A stretch of DNA of 64,000 nt, taken from Sporosarcina gallistercoris (GTDB lineage: Bacteria > Bacillota > Bacilli > Bacillales_A > Planococcaceae). Position 1 is the stretch's first letter. Each line of letters begins with the position of its first letter. Position numbers and translations under genes: made by a program. The stretch is taken from NCBI RefSeq assembly GCF_014836415.1, contig NZ_JACSQY010000009.1, positions 87,774-151,773 of the forward strand. Reading direction: 5' to 3'. Under the pieces are notes generated by a model. It did not search any database and was not told where the DNA came from. It worked only from the letters and a program-made list of their open reading frames with translations. Below, piece by piece: positions 18,042-25,698 of the stretch.

Positions 18042-18058
18042 TTGGCCTCATTCTTGCA
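18042..18058 (+). promoter_or_regulatory. Sigma-54 promoter of the plus-strand dehydrogenase operon
   Basis: TTGGCCTCATTCTTGCA has GG and GC ten bases apart (GG 18044-18045, GC 18056-18057) and fits the -24/-12 consensus. Initiation would be near 18069, about 40 bases before the TTG start of the first gene. It lies only ten bases after the activator stop codon, so activator sites probably overlap the activator coding end. Confidence 0.82.
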
Positions 18059-18107
18059 TATGATTTCTGTATGCGTATACACAAAGTATAAGAATGAGGT
18101 GAGGGAC

Positions 18108-18377
18108 TTGTCGGAAAAAGAAATGATCATTTGCAGATGCGAAGAAGTTACTTATGGTGAATTGAAGAAGACAGCTGAAACGTATAATTGCTCCGCACGA
18201 GAACTGAAACTACGCACACGTGCGGGCATGGGGTATTGCGGAGGAAGAACGTGCCGATCGATGGTGGACAGCATCGCTCATGCTTCTGTCGGAAGGGATC
18301 TTACACAAGTGACCTTAAAATATCAGCCGCCGATTCGACCGGTGAGTTTCGGCAGTTTAGGGGGAATTACAAAATGA
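18108..18377 (+). CDS. BFD-like [2Fe-2S] subunit of D-hydroxyproline dehydrogenase
   Basis: TTG at 18108 with GAGGTGAG just upstream gives an 89-residue protein. A longer frame from 18042 would overlap the promoter and is rejected. It has the bacterioferritin-associated-ferredoxin cysteine pattern: ICRCEE near the N terminus and GYCGGRTCR about 34 residues later, four cysteines able to hold one [2Fe-2S] cluster. In other multi-subunit amino-acid dehydrogenases this domain is either separate or fused to the NAD/FAD subunit. Here it is a stand-alone gene overlapping the next by four bases (ATGA). It likely passes electrons within the complex. Confidence 0.85.
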   Translation: MSEKEMIICRCEEVTYGELKKTAETYNCSARELKLRTRAGMGYCGGRTCRSMVDSIAHASVGRDLTQVTLKYQPPIRPVSFGSLGGITK

Positions 18378-18712
18378 CGAGTAGAATCATTAACCATCCA
18401 GTATTGGATAAGGTAGACGATACCGATATGGTTTCTTTCAAATTTAACGATACGGTATTACATGGGTTAAGGAACGAGTCACTTGCCGCTGCATTGCTTG
18501 CGAATAATATCCGGACGTTACGTGTTCATGAAGAAAGCGGCACACCTCGTGGAATCTATTGTAATATCGGGCACTGTTTCGAATGCCGTGTCAATGTAAA
18601 TGGACAGCAAGGCGTAAGAGCTTGTTTGACTCCTGTGCAAGAAGGCATGTCGGTATCGAGCGGCGAAAAATTCCTGACATCTGTGAAAGACTGGAGGTCG
18701 AATAATGAATAG
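18374..18712 (+). CDS. (2Fe-2S)-binding small subunit of D-hydroxyproline dehydrogenase
   Basis: ATG at 18374 overlaps the previous stop and follows GGGGGA, giving 112 residues. The core is a plant-type ferredoxin-like fold with GIYCNIGHCFECRVNVNG followed later by VRACLTPV. The cysteine spacing (C-x4-C-x2-C, then a distal C) is expected for a [2Fe-2S] cluster in the LhpF/HcnA-type subunit. It overlaps the next gene by eight bases, so the three plus-strand genes are tightly coupled. It would form the electron-transfer part of a complex whose FAD substrate-oxidising subunit is encoded on the opposite strand at 14956-16134. Confidence 0.88.
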   Translation: MTSRIINHPVLDKVDDTDMVSFKFNDTVLHGLRNESLAAALLANNIRTLRVHEESGTPRGIYCNIGHCFECRVNVNGQQGVRACLTPVQEGMSVSSGEKFLTSVKDWRSNNE

Positions 18713-19931
18713 AGTCATTGTAATCGGAGCGGGACCCGCAGGCTTGTCCGCCGCCATCACTGTCGCAGAAAACGGGTACGAAGTTCTAATTCTGGATGAA
18801 TATATGCTGGCAGGCGGACGATTATTAGGTCAGCTCTATGAAGAAGAAAACGGTAAATGGTGGAATGGAATCATTGAATCCAAAAGTCTCTATGACAAAG
18901 CCGTTGCACTGGGCATTGAAATTCGGTTAGGCACCCCCGTTTCTAATATTGAAAAGTTAAACGGATCCTGGGTGATTTATACAGATGAAGAAACATACTA
19001 TACTTCTCATTTATTGCTCGCAACAGGTGCAGCTGAAGTACCACTTCCAATACCAGGCTGGACGCTTCCAGGAGTTATGTCCGTAGGAGCTGCTCAAGTG
19101 ATGACGAATGTACATAGAGTCAAACCCGGAAATCGCGGAGTGATCATTGGTGTCAACGTACTGTCATCCGCTATCGCAATGGAACTGAAGCTGGCTGATG
19201 TCGACGTTGCCTGCATCACGTTGCCGAAGATGAATCAAGTGACCAAGGAATCCGGTAATCCAATGGATGTCATGAATTCACTGCTACACGTTTCACATAT
19301 GGCTCCTTCAGCTTTCGTAAAGTTCGGGAGCAAGTTGATGAAGAATGACTTCATGAAAAAAATGGGGATTACGTTTTTCCCCAAAAAAGGCGTGAAGATG
19401 TGGGACATTCCAATTATGCTGCGAAAAGCAGTCATTAATATTTACGGAAACGGAGCTGTAGAAGGCGTGACCATTGCGACGATTAGCATGTCAGGTGAAG
19501 TAATTCCTGGAACTGAAGAGAATATCAGCGCAGACTTCGTTTGCATATCTGGCGGATTGTATCCATTGGCGGAGTTGGCGGCAGTTGCTGGTTGTCCATT
19601 CTTTTATATCGAAGAATTAGGTGGATACGTTCCTCTTCACAATGAGCGAATGGAGACAGTGTTAGATGGACTCTATGTAGCTGGGAACATTACGGGAGTT
19701 GAAGGAGCTAAAGTGGCAATTAGCCAAGGCGTTACTGCGGGCCTTTCGATTACGAACAGCATGAGCGGAGGCAAACAGGAGGTTGAAATCAAGGAAGCAA
19801 TTAAGAAGATTGAACATACTCGTGACAATGCGTTCATTCAATTCCATCCTGCCGTCAAAGAAGGTAAACAAAAGCTCCAACAATATTGGGAGGAATATAA
19901 TCAACAAGCTAAAGTGGAAGTTCATAGTTAA
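18705..19931 (+). CDS. FAD/NAD(P)-binding large subunit of D-hydroxyproline dehydrogenase (LhpE/HcnB-like)
   Basis: The 408-residue protein starts with the dinucleotide-binding motif VIVIGAGPAGLSAAITVAEN. A second site follows near 140-160 (GNRGVIIGVNVLSSAIAMEL), as in pyridine-nucleotide disulfide oxidoreductase-like proteins. A late FAD motif (LDGLYVAGNITGVEGAKVAISQG) follows. The ATG at 18705 has GGAGGT six bases upstream and overlaps the preceding gene by eight bases. In characterised D-hydroxyproline dehydrogenases this type of subunit pairs with the DAO subunit and the iron-sulfur subunits. It lacks the fused C-terminal BFD domain found in some relatives, consistent with the separate BFD gene at 18108. 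A terminator follows. Confidence 0.88.
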   Translation: MNRVIVIGAGPAGLSAAITVAENGYEVLILDEYMLAGGRLLGQLYEEENGKWWNGIIESKSLYDKAVALGIEIRLGTPVSNIEKLNGSWVIYTDEETYYTSHLLLATGAAEVPLPIPGWTLPGVMSVGAAQVMTNVHRVKPGNRGVIIGVNVLSSAIAMELKLADVDVACITLPKMNQVTKESGNPMDVMNSLLHVSHMAPSAFVKFGSKLMKNDFMKKMGITFFPKKGVKMWDIPIMLRKAVINIYGNGAVEGVTIATISMSGEVIPGTEENISADFVCISGGLYPLAELAAVAGCPFFYIEELGGYVPLHNERMETVLDGLYVAGNITGVEGAKVAISQGVTAGLSITNSMSGGKQEVEIKEAIKKIEHTRDNAFIQFHPAVKEGKQKLQQYWEEYNQQAKVEVHS

Positions 19932-19946
19932 AAATGCTTAATATTG

Positions 19947-19996
19947 AAGATGCCCTGTAAGTCTGTAAAACGACTTTCAGGGCATTTGTTTTTCTT
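19947..19996 (+). terminator. Intrinsic terminator after the dehydrogenase operon
   Basis: ATGCCCTGTAAGTC pairs with GACTTTCAGGGCAT around a seven-base loop, with one mismatch, and is followed by TTGTTTTTCTT. Confidence 0.8.
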
Positions 19997-20065
19997 ATTA
20001 TGATTTTTACGTACAGAGTATAAAAGTAATGTCCAAGTCCCTATGAACTCTTCCCTTATAACACT

Positions 20066-21061
20066 TTAGATTGTTACATGCTGTCCTAGTTTTTGTTCTT
20101 TTGCTGTTTCGTATACTCCGATTGCCACGGCTAGGTCGAAGTAAGCTGCCCCGACGCATTTAAAGAATGAGATTTCGTGTTCGTTTTCGCGTGCTGTTAT
20201 TGTCCCTACGTAGGCGTCTTTTAGCTCTCCATGAATGTCATCATATGACCAGTCACTTTGAGCGTTTGCATAAATCAGCTCCCCTGCTTCTTCAGTGGCG
20301 CCATGGAAATCATCCACAATGACTTTGTCTGCAAGACGAATGAATGTATGATCCACTTCCCTCATATGCGGCAAATAGGAGCCTACTCCGTTCACATGTG
20401 TCCCTGGTTGAATATCATCACCATCGAATACAGGTACCTCCGATCTTGTGCTGCAATTGATGATTTGTGATTGTTTCACAACCTTAGATTTTTGTTCTTC
20501 TTGAATGACTTCGATGTTAATGCATGATGGGATTCCAAATTCTATTAACTTCTCTTTAAACTTTTCTGCATTGGAAGTAGTCCGGTTTACCAGGTTGATG
20601 GTCTTGATATTTCGTACTTCCAATACACCAAGCACTTGTTCAAAAGCCATGCCTCCTGTCCCGATGCATGTTAAAGTTTTTGCATTTTCCACAGCATATA
20701 AATCGGTTGCAATCGCGCTTAGCGCCCCTGTCCTTAAGCGTGTTAAATAGGACGCGTTGACGAGTGAGACGTGTTCACCAGTTTTCGCGTCAGACACCAG
20801 TGTCACTCCTTGAGTAGTTCTGCCTCCTGACTCCCGGTTGTGCGGGAAAATCGTCACTGCCTTCATCGCCATCAGTTCCTTATCCAAGTCCGCACTCGGC
20901 ATATATAAGACGCTTGCTTCATGTTTTTTAAATTCAATTACTGTCCGTAAAGGATTTTCAACTTGATCCGCCACTTTCGCTTTTAACAGGTGTTTTAAAT
21001 CTTCAACTGCCTTGTCCATTTTATACATGCTTTGGATTGTTTTTTCATCGAGTACGATCAA
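20066..21061 (-). CDS. Ornithine cyclodeaminase/mu-crystallin family protein, probable pyrroline-2-carboxylate reductase
   Basis: TTG at 21061, nine bases after GAAAGGG, is the preferred start and gives 331 residues; the TTG three codons upstream lies in the ribosome binding site. The protein has the family core AVTIFPHNRESGG, TRLRTGALSAIATDLYA and the NAD-binding region TCIGTGGMAFEQVLGVLEV. Family members include ornithine cyclodeaminase, alanine dehydrogenase and delta-1-pyrroline-2-carboxylate reductase. Next to hydroxyproline genes and a racemase-family gene, the last is most plausible: it would reduce the cyclic imine from trans-3-hydroxyproline or D-proline to L-proline. It converges with the dehydrogenase operon and is divergent from an XRE-cupin regulator. 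Confidence 0.78.
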   Translation of the reverse strand: MIVLDEKTIQSMYKMDKAVEDLKHLLKAKVADQVENPLRTVIEFKKHEASVLYMPSADLDKELMAMKAVTIFPHNRESGGRTTQGVTLVSDAKTGEHVSLVNASYLTRLRTGALSAIATDLYAVENAKTLTCIGTGGMAFEQVLGVLEVRNIKTINLVNRTTSNAEKFKEKLIEFGIPSCINIEVIQEEQKSKVVKQSQIINCSTRSEVPVFDGDDIQPGTHVNGVGSYLPHMREVDHTFIRLADKVIVDDFHGATEEAGELIYANAQSDWSYDDIHGELKDAYVGTITARENEHEISFFKCVGAAYFDLAVAIGVYETAKEQKLGQHVTI

Positions 21062-21089
21062 AACTATCAACCCTTTCTTTTATCGTATT

Positions 21090-21118
21090 TGAATATGTGA
21101 TATACCTTATATAGTCAA
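21090..21118 (-). promoter_or_regulatory. Promoter of the cyclodeaminase-family gene with overlapping palindrome
   Basis: On the minus strand TTGACT (21113-21118) and TATTCA (21090-21095) are 17 bp apart. The spacer is filled by an imperfect palindrome at 21098-21117 (TGATATA/TATAGTCA arms). That is a plausible operator for the divergent XRE-cupin regulator. The -10 is weak and the operator assignment is inference. Confidence 0.4.
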
Positions 21119-21143
21119 AGAATTTTAGAGGAGAGTGTTTGTG

Positions 21144-21680
21144 ATGGATCATTCCATAGGTGAAAGAATCCGTGTTATTCGGAAAGAAAACAAAATGACC
21201 TTAAAAGAGGTGGCAGATCGGACAGGGTTTTCAATTAGCTTCCTTTCACAATTGGAAAGAGGTAAAAGTAATGCCACGTTAGAATCTTTAAAAAAACTCT
21301 CATTAGCTCTAAATGTAAGTCCCGCTATATTCTTCGATGAAGGAAATGCACAAGCTAATAACGAGGCATCATCAGAAACTGAAAAATTGAATCATCATAA
21401 TATCATGTACAAAAGTTTGCACCACTCATTGGAAGACTATGCTTTCCAACCTCTACTCATCAACTTGAAACCAGGACAAAACGAAGGGAATGCATTTACA
21501 CATAATGGACAGGAATTCCTCTTTGTCTTAAAAGGAGTACTTACAGTTTTATTGAATAATAAAAAAATCGAATTGAAGAAACACGAATCCATCATGTTCG
21601 ATTCAAATCAAACGCATTATTGGTACAACTACACAGACGAAGAAGTCATCTTCCTGTGTGTTTCTTATGACTTTCAATAA
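21144..21680 (+). CDS. XRE-family regulator with C-terminal cupin domain
   Basis: ATG at 21144 follows AGAGGAG at a normal distance. The GTG at 21135 is too close to that site. The 178-residue product has an N-terminal helix-turn-helix (IGERIRVIRKENKMTLKEVADRTGFSISFLSQLERGKSNATLESL, about residues 4-48) and a C-terminal cupin (about 105-175, with GNAFTHNGQEFLFVLKGVLTVLLNNKKIEL and THYWYNYTDEEVIFL). This PuuR-like architecture usually senses small metabolites through the cupin. It is divergent from the cyclodeaminase-family gene, with a candidate operator in the 82-bp gap, and faces the symporter gene. It likely controls the flanking racemase/symporter/reductase set. Confidence 0.85.
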   Translation: MDHSIGERIRVIRKENKMTLKEVADRTGFSISFLSQLERGKSNATLESLKKLSLALNVSPAIFFDEGNAQANNEASSETEKLNHHNIMYKSLHHSLEDYAFQPLLINLKPGQNEGNAFTHNGQEFLFVLKGVLTVLLNNKKIELKKHESIMFDSNQTHYWYNYTDEEVIFLCVSYDFQ

Positions 21681-21717
21681 TAGCCGAGGAGACAAATTAT
21701 TCTCATCGGCCATCGCT

Positions 21718-22926
21718 TTATAATTCCTTTAATTTTTCACCATACTTAGAGTGAACGATTGCAGTTCCTGTTAAATCACCTGCAATATTATTCGTCGTGT
21801 TTCCTGCATCAACTAATGGCGAAACAGCTGCGTAAATAGCTACAATTTCTAACGGCAACCCCAATGATGTCATCAATATGGCCATCATTACAATATCCGC
21901 TCCCCTAGCCCCCGCTGTACCCATCGAAAGAGCCAGTCCCAGAAAAACAAACTGAACCAACAAGCCAAATGTTATTGGTATGTCATACAAGTTCGCTGCA
22001 AAGATCGCAGTGACACCAAATGTTACCGCCAAACCATCCATATTGATTGTCGCACCTAGGGGTAATGTGAAGCCATAAATCTTATCTGACACACCCAGCT
22101 TCTTTGATACATTCATGGAAGCTGGTAAAGTAGCATTACTAGAAGACGTTGCCGCAGCCAGCATCAATGCCGGGCTTATCGTACGTAAAAATTCCAAAGG
22201 CTTAAATTTCGTGAACAGCGCGATGAATGTCGGGTAGACAATGAATAATAATATCGCCAAGCCTATAAGAGCACTAAGCACATAGTACAATGCAGAAGAG
22301 ATGATCGACATATCTGTCGTCCCTACTAATTTGGCTATAAGCGCTAGTACACCAAGAGGTGCGAGGACCATGATCATGTCTGTGACCTTCAACATTAAGG
22401 CCGCTCCTTCTTGAAAGAACAGCCGTACTGTTTTAGCCTTATCTCCCATACTAAGAAGAGCAACGCCGATAATAATAGCACCGATAATAATCTGCAACAT
22501 ATTCATTTCAACGAAACCACCGAATAGATTATTAGGGGTCCAGGAGACCAAGTTGTCTACGAAGTTGAATTCTTCCGGAGATATCGTTTCCCCGTCTGTC
22601 AGCATCCCTACAGAATTTTTACCTGGATTCATAACTAAGGCAACGCCTATGCCGATGGATGAAGCTATAACAGTAGTCGCCATATAATAGACTATCGTTA
22701 CGCCACCTATCGATCGCAATGACTTAACACTAGGAAGATTCGTTATTCCATCTATTAATACTAGAAAAGTTAAAGGGACGATGAGCCATTGAAGCAATCT
22801 AATAAATATATCTCCGATTGGAGCAATATAGCTCACATTCTCTTTCAGAATGATTCCTAGCACAATACCGATAACCGCACCGATTGCAACTTGAACGAAT
22901 AGATGCTGCTTTTTCCACCATCCCAT
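21718..22926 (-). CDS. Dicarboxylate/amino acid:cation symporter (DAACS/GltP family)
   Basis: This 402-residue integral membrane protein matches the glutamate transporter fold. It has eight helices and two re-entrant hairpins. The second half carries the substrate-site sequences AAATSSSNATLPASMN (serine-rich hairpin HP1) and GATINMDGLAVTFGV (the NMDG-type motif), then GTAGARGADIVMMAILMTSLGLPL (HP2). Family members use Na+ or H+ to import glutamate, aspartate, other C4-dicarboxylates or neutral amino acids. It lies 22 bp downstream of the racemase gene in the same operon, so it may import proline, hydroxyproline or a related compound. The specificity is not visible in the sequence. Confidence 0.88.
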   Translation of the reverse strand: MGWWKKQHLFVQVAIGAVIGIVLGIILKENVSYIAPIGDIFIRLLQWLIVPLTFLVLIDGITNLPSVKSLRSIGGVTIVYYMATTVIASSIGIGVALVMNPGKNSVGMLTDGETISPEEFNFVDNLVSWTPNNLFGGFVEMNMLQIIIGAIIIGVALLSMGDKAKTVRLFFQEGAALMLKVTDMIMVLAPLGVLALIAKLVGTTDMSIISSALYYVLSALIGLAILLFIVYPTFIALFTKFKPLEFLRTISPALMLAAATSSSNATLPASMNVSKKLGVSDKIYGFTLPLGATINMDGLAVTFGVTAIFAANLYDIPITFGLLVQFVFLGLALSMGTAGARGADIVMMAILMTSLGLPLEIVAIYAAVSPLVDAGNTTNNIAGDLTGTAIVHSKYGEKLKEL

Positions 22927-22948
22927 TTAGTATCCCATCCCGTCTAAT

Positions 22949-23959
22949 TCACTTGTCTTCCAACAAGAACCCCGTTGGTAATTCATCTTCAGGATCTGTC
23001 ACAAACTGATGGAAACCGGTAATATATGCAGTCCCTTCAACTTGAGGTACAACACCTGGAATGCCTGCAATCGTCGCTTCTCCAATGATGTCCCCTTTAA
23101 ATTGGCCATCCGTAATACACTCATGGATAAAGGAATCCCCATTTTTCATTTTTCCATGGGTATATAAAGTTGCTAGCCTAGCAGACGTGCCCGTGCCACA
23201 AGGAGAACGATCGACTTGCTCATCTGCAAATATTGTTACGTTTCGTAAATCCGAGTCTCCTTTTACAGGGGAGTCGGAATAGATCACTCCATAAATCCCT
23301 TTTAACCCTGGCTCATCAGGATGTACCACGTTATAGTTCGCCTCGACATAATGCTTGATTTTCGTACCCCACTTTTGTAAGTGTGGAAGATCCTTCTTGG
23401 ATACTTTAAAGTTCAATTGGTTCGAATCCATAATTACATAGAATGCACCACCGAAAGCGATATCGGCGACTAAATCTTTTCCTTCGATTGTCATTTCAAT
23501 CGATTTTTCCAAAACGAATGAAGGCACATTTTCAAAAGACACAGACTTCACTCTATTTCCTTCCACATTGGCATACGCGATTACTTCACCAGCCGGACTA
23601 TCGATCACGAATCTTGGTCGCTCTTCAGTAACCTCGAAACGCCCTGTTTCAATCCCCATCGTGACAACGGCGATAATTCCGTGCCCACACATTGTACTCC
23701 AGCCTTCATTGTGCATGAACAGCACTCCAAAGTCTGAATCCTCTTTTGCGGGTGGTGTGATGATACATCCATACATACCGTGATGACCTCGAGGTTCATA
23801 CATCAAAACTTTTCTAAACTCATCTAGATGTTCCATACAATACTCTCTACGTTCTAATTGCGTGTTTCCTTTAATCTCCGGAAAACCATCCGTAATAATT
23901 CGTAAAGGTTCACCAGACACATGCATATCCACCGTTGAAATCATCTTATTAATAATCAT
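22949..23959 (-). CDS. Proline racemase superfamily enzyme, two-cysteine type
   Basis: This 336-residue protein retains both catalytic cysteines, Cys91 in MCGHGIIAV and Cys254 in [14 protein letters not shown], and the binding loop [12 protein letters not shown]. It is therefore a racemase or epimerase by mechanism rather than a Cys/Thr trans-3-hydroxyproline dehydratase. A reductase of the cyclodeaminase family nearby would also suit the dehydratase pathway, so some doubt remains. It differs clearly from the epimerase at 13.9-15.0 kb (for example GIIAV for TIGFC after the first cysteine), suggesting another substrate such as proline or 3-hydroxyproline. AGGAGATGG precedes the ATG. It heads an operon with the DAACS symporter. 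Confidence 0.87.
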   Translation of the reverse strand: MIINKMISTVDMHVSGEPLRIITDGFPEIKGNTQLERREYCMEHLDEFRKVLMYEPRGHHGMYGCIITPPAKEDSDFGVLFMHNEGWSTMCGHGIIAVVTMGIETGRFEVTEERPRFVIDSPAGEVIAYANVEGNRVKSVSFENVPSFVLEKSIEMTIEGKDLVADIAFGGAFYVIMDSNQLNFKVSKKDLPHLQKWGTKIKHYVEANYNVVHPDEPGLKGIYGVIYSDSPVKGDSDLRNVTIFADEQVDRSPCGTGTSARLATLYTHGKMKNGDSFIHECITDGQFKGDIIGEATIAGIPGVVPQVEGTAYITGFHQFVTDPEDELPTGFLLEDK

Positions 23960-24011
23960 TTTTCCATCTCCTTATTGAATTCACTCCATTATTGAAGTGG
24001 TACTTAAATTC

Positions 24012-24041
24012 AGTATAATCGAAATATATCAAACTAGTCAA
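24012..24041 (-). promoter_or_regulatory. Sigma-A type promoter of the racemase-symporter operon
   Basis: On the minus strand TTGACT (24036-24041) and TATACT (24012-24017) are 18 bp apart, each one base from the consensus, about 50 bases before the racemase ATG. This operon therefore looks sigma-A dependent, unlike the main hydroxyproline operons. Confidence 0.65.
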
Positions 24042-24186
24042 TTTAAAATTTCATGAGTTTATGTTTATCACTTATCAATTACAGCCCAAACTTTTGTCCA
24101 CTTTCCTACAAGATAGCCATTCGAATACATCTAAACCTTTTATTTGTGCTTCTTAAGATTCACTCTTGAGTCAGTTTTCACTAAAG

Positions 24187-24242
24187 CAAAAAATGTCACG
24201 TCCTCAATTAGGGGAATCCCAATTGAGTGCGTGACATTTTCG
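24187..24242 (-). terminator. Long-stem intrinsic terminator of the 28.1-24.4 kb operon
   Basis: AAAATGTCACG and CGTGACATTTT form the outer stem and CTCAATT/AATTGAG the inner one. On the minus strand it ends in T6. It lies about 170 bases beyond the last gene. Confidence 0.8.
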
Positions 24243-24407
24243 ATTGATTACTTAATTCCTATCTTATATGACAGCATCTATAAACCCATTGAACATTGAC
24301 TTTTATGCCATTCTTCAAAAGCTGGATAGAAATCCAATTATCATTCACACTCTTCATAAATTCAAAAAGAGATTGTTAAACTATTTTCCCGACTGTTTAG
24401 AATAGAT

Positions 24408-24860
24408 TTAAATTATTCCTTGGAACCGTAAAATGAGTTCTGCAATCACTGCGGAACCGAGAAATGTCCCCAGCATAACTAATGTCGCAACAACAATTGT
24501 TTTCCACCCTAGTTTCACAAAGTCGGTCAATGAACGCCCAATTGCGATACCTGCGTATGCTAAAATCGGTGTCGCAAGTGCTAGTAGTTGGACTTCAGTC
24601 GTCCATTCCACCACTTTCTCGGATCCAGGGAACCACGGCATAGAAACGAGAACACCGATAAGGGAAATGTAAGCGATACTTGGGAAGTTCACAGGGATTA
24701 GTTCTCTTAGGATGAATCCTGCTAAACAGATGACAATGAGCGTAATCATTCCCGGAATCGCTGCAAGTGGCAGTATATCATATCCTGCCCAGTTTCCAAC
24801 GAGGGCGGTGATGCCAAATATCCCAAGCAATAGTACCCATTCTTGAATGTTTTTCAGCAT
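24408..24860 (-). CDS. Small membrane protein, probable partner subunit of the DUF3100-like protein
   Basis: This 150-residue protein has about four to five transmembrane segments (residues about 8-25, 30-50, 60-75, 92-110 and 122-145) and few charged residues. It starts at the base where the upstream gene ends (24860), so the two are translationally coupled. The proline-rich ending of one helix (LRELIPVNFPSIAYISLIG) and the pattern GIAIGRSLTDFVKLGWK recall two-subunit carboxylate transporters, but I cannot name the family. With the 266-residue partner it probably makes a two-component transporter for the substrate of the dehydrogenases upstream. It is the last gene before the long-stem terminator. 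Confidence 0.65.
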   Translation of the reverse strand: MLKNIQEWVLLLGIFGITALVGNWAGYDILPLAAIPGMITLIVICLAGFILRELIPVNFPSIAYISLIGVLVSMPWFPGSEKVVEWTTEVQLLALATPILAYAGIAIGRSLTDFVKLGWKTIVVATLVMLGTFLGSAVIAELILRFQGII

Positions 24861-25660
24861 CAGTATCCCTCCCTGTTACGAGTCATGCGCGCATAGATTT
24901 TTTCAGTTAATGGAAGTCCGATGAAGATACTCACCCATAACCCTGTTGAAAGTGACAGCAAATTACTCGCCCCTGAAAAAGCAACGATTTGCGATTCCAA
25001 TTCAGGGAATGCGGCTATTAGCGAGCCACTTGCTGCCGCCATCATACTTCCACTCCCTACACCTGACGCCATCGCAAATGATAGCGGACTTAATGGTGTT
25101 AACGTCGCAAGCAACCCAGAGATAAGTCCAAGGAATACGGCTCCGAATACTGTACCAAAGATATACATTGCCATCACTCCGCGGCCTTCAGGAGAATTGA
25201 TTCCGAATTTGTCCATAATGAGTCCGACGTTCGGTTCGCGACCGATCGAGTGCGTCATTCCGACCGCTTCACGCTTCATCCCTAACCAAATTGCAACAGG
25301 TAGCGCGATTAAGATCGTCCCTAAGTTCCCGAGTTCCTGTAATAGTAATGCTGGGCCAGCAGCAATGACTTCGGGTAAAGATGGACCAATAATGACTCCG
25401 ATTTTCGCGAGCAATAACGAAACACCTAGTACGATAATCGGCTCAGCATTTTTAGATTGCTTCTCTTTAACGACTGGTGAAAAAAATAGTCCTAGACCAA
25501 TTACGAGTGCATACAACATCGGAAGCAACAAAATTACACCCGGTCCTACAGGAATCTTAAACGTGCCAATCAGTTCAGTAACAATAACAATCCCAAGTAC
25601 GATTGCATGTAACCGCCAATCTTTCCAAATCCCAGCAAGTGAATTCTCGTTTCCATCCAT
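24860..25660 (-). CDS. DUF3100-like integral membrane protein, putative transporter subunit
   Basis: This 266-residue protein has about seven to eight transmembrane segments, with internal similarity in style to small carboxylate carriers. Notable patches are GVSLLLAKIGVIIGPSLPEVI, SIGREPNVGLIMDKFGINSPEGRG (a probable loop rich in conserved-looking polar residues) and the glycine/serine-rich ASGVGSGSMMAAASGSLIA, typical of a re-entrant or substrate-contacting segment. I associate the layout with DUF3100, from memory. A GGGGGGATT ribosome binding site precedes the ATG. It follows the hydroxyacid dehydrogenase gene by 38 bases and overlaps the 150-residue partner gene by one base. It likely imports an organic acid used by the two dehydrogenases of the operon. 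Confidence 0.68.
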   Translation of the reverse strand: MDGNENSLAGIWKDWRLHAIVLGIVIVTELIGTFKIPVGPGVILLLPMLYALVIGLGLFFSPVVKEKQSKNAEPIIVLGVSLLLAKIGVIIGPSLPEVIAAGPALLLQELGNLGTILIALPVAIWLGMKREAVGMTHSIGREPNVGLIMDKFGINSPEGRGVMAMYIFGTVFGAVFLGLISGLLATLTPLSPLSFAMASGVGSGSMMAAASGSLIAAFPELESQIVAFSGASNLLSLSTGLWVSIFIGLPLTEKIYARMTRNREGY

Positions 25661-25698
25661 CCCAATCCCCCCTTATTCTTCCCCTTACTTGCGATGAG

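Larger units (their letters stand above)
23960..24407. other. Intergenic region with promoter and terminator
   Basis: This 448-base AT-rich gap holds the promoter of the racemase-symporter operon (24012-24041) and the terminator of the minus operon that ends at 24408 (24187-24242). I see no gene in the remainder. Confidence 0.6.

Noticed and set aside
22949..23959. trans-3-hydroxyproline dehydratase assignment
   Set aside because: The second active-site residue is cysteine, not threonine, so a dehydratase call would contradict the known residue pattern; left as racemase family.
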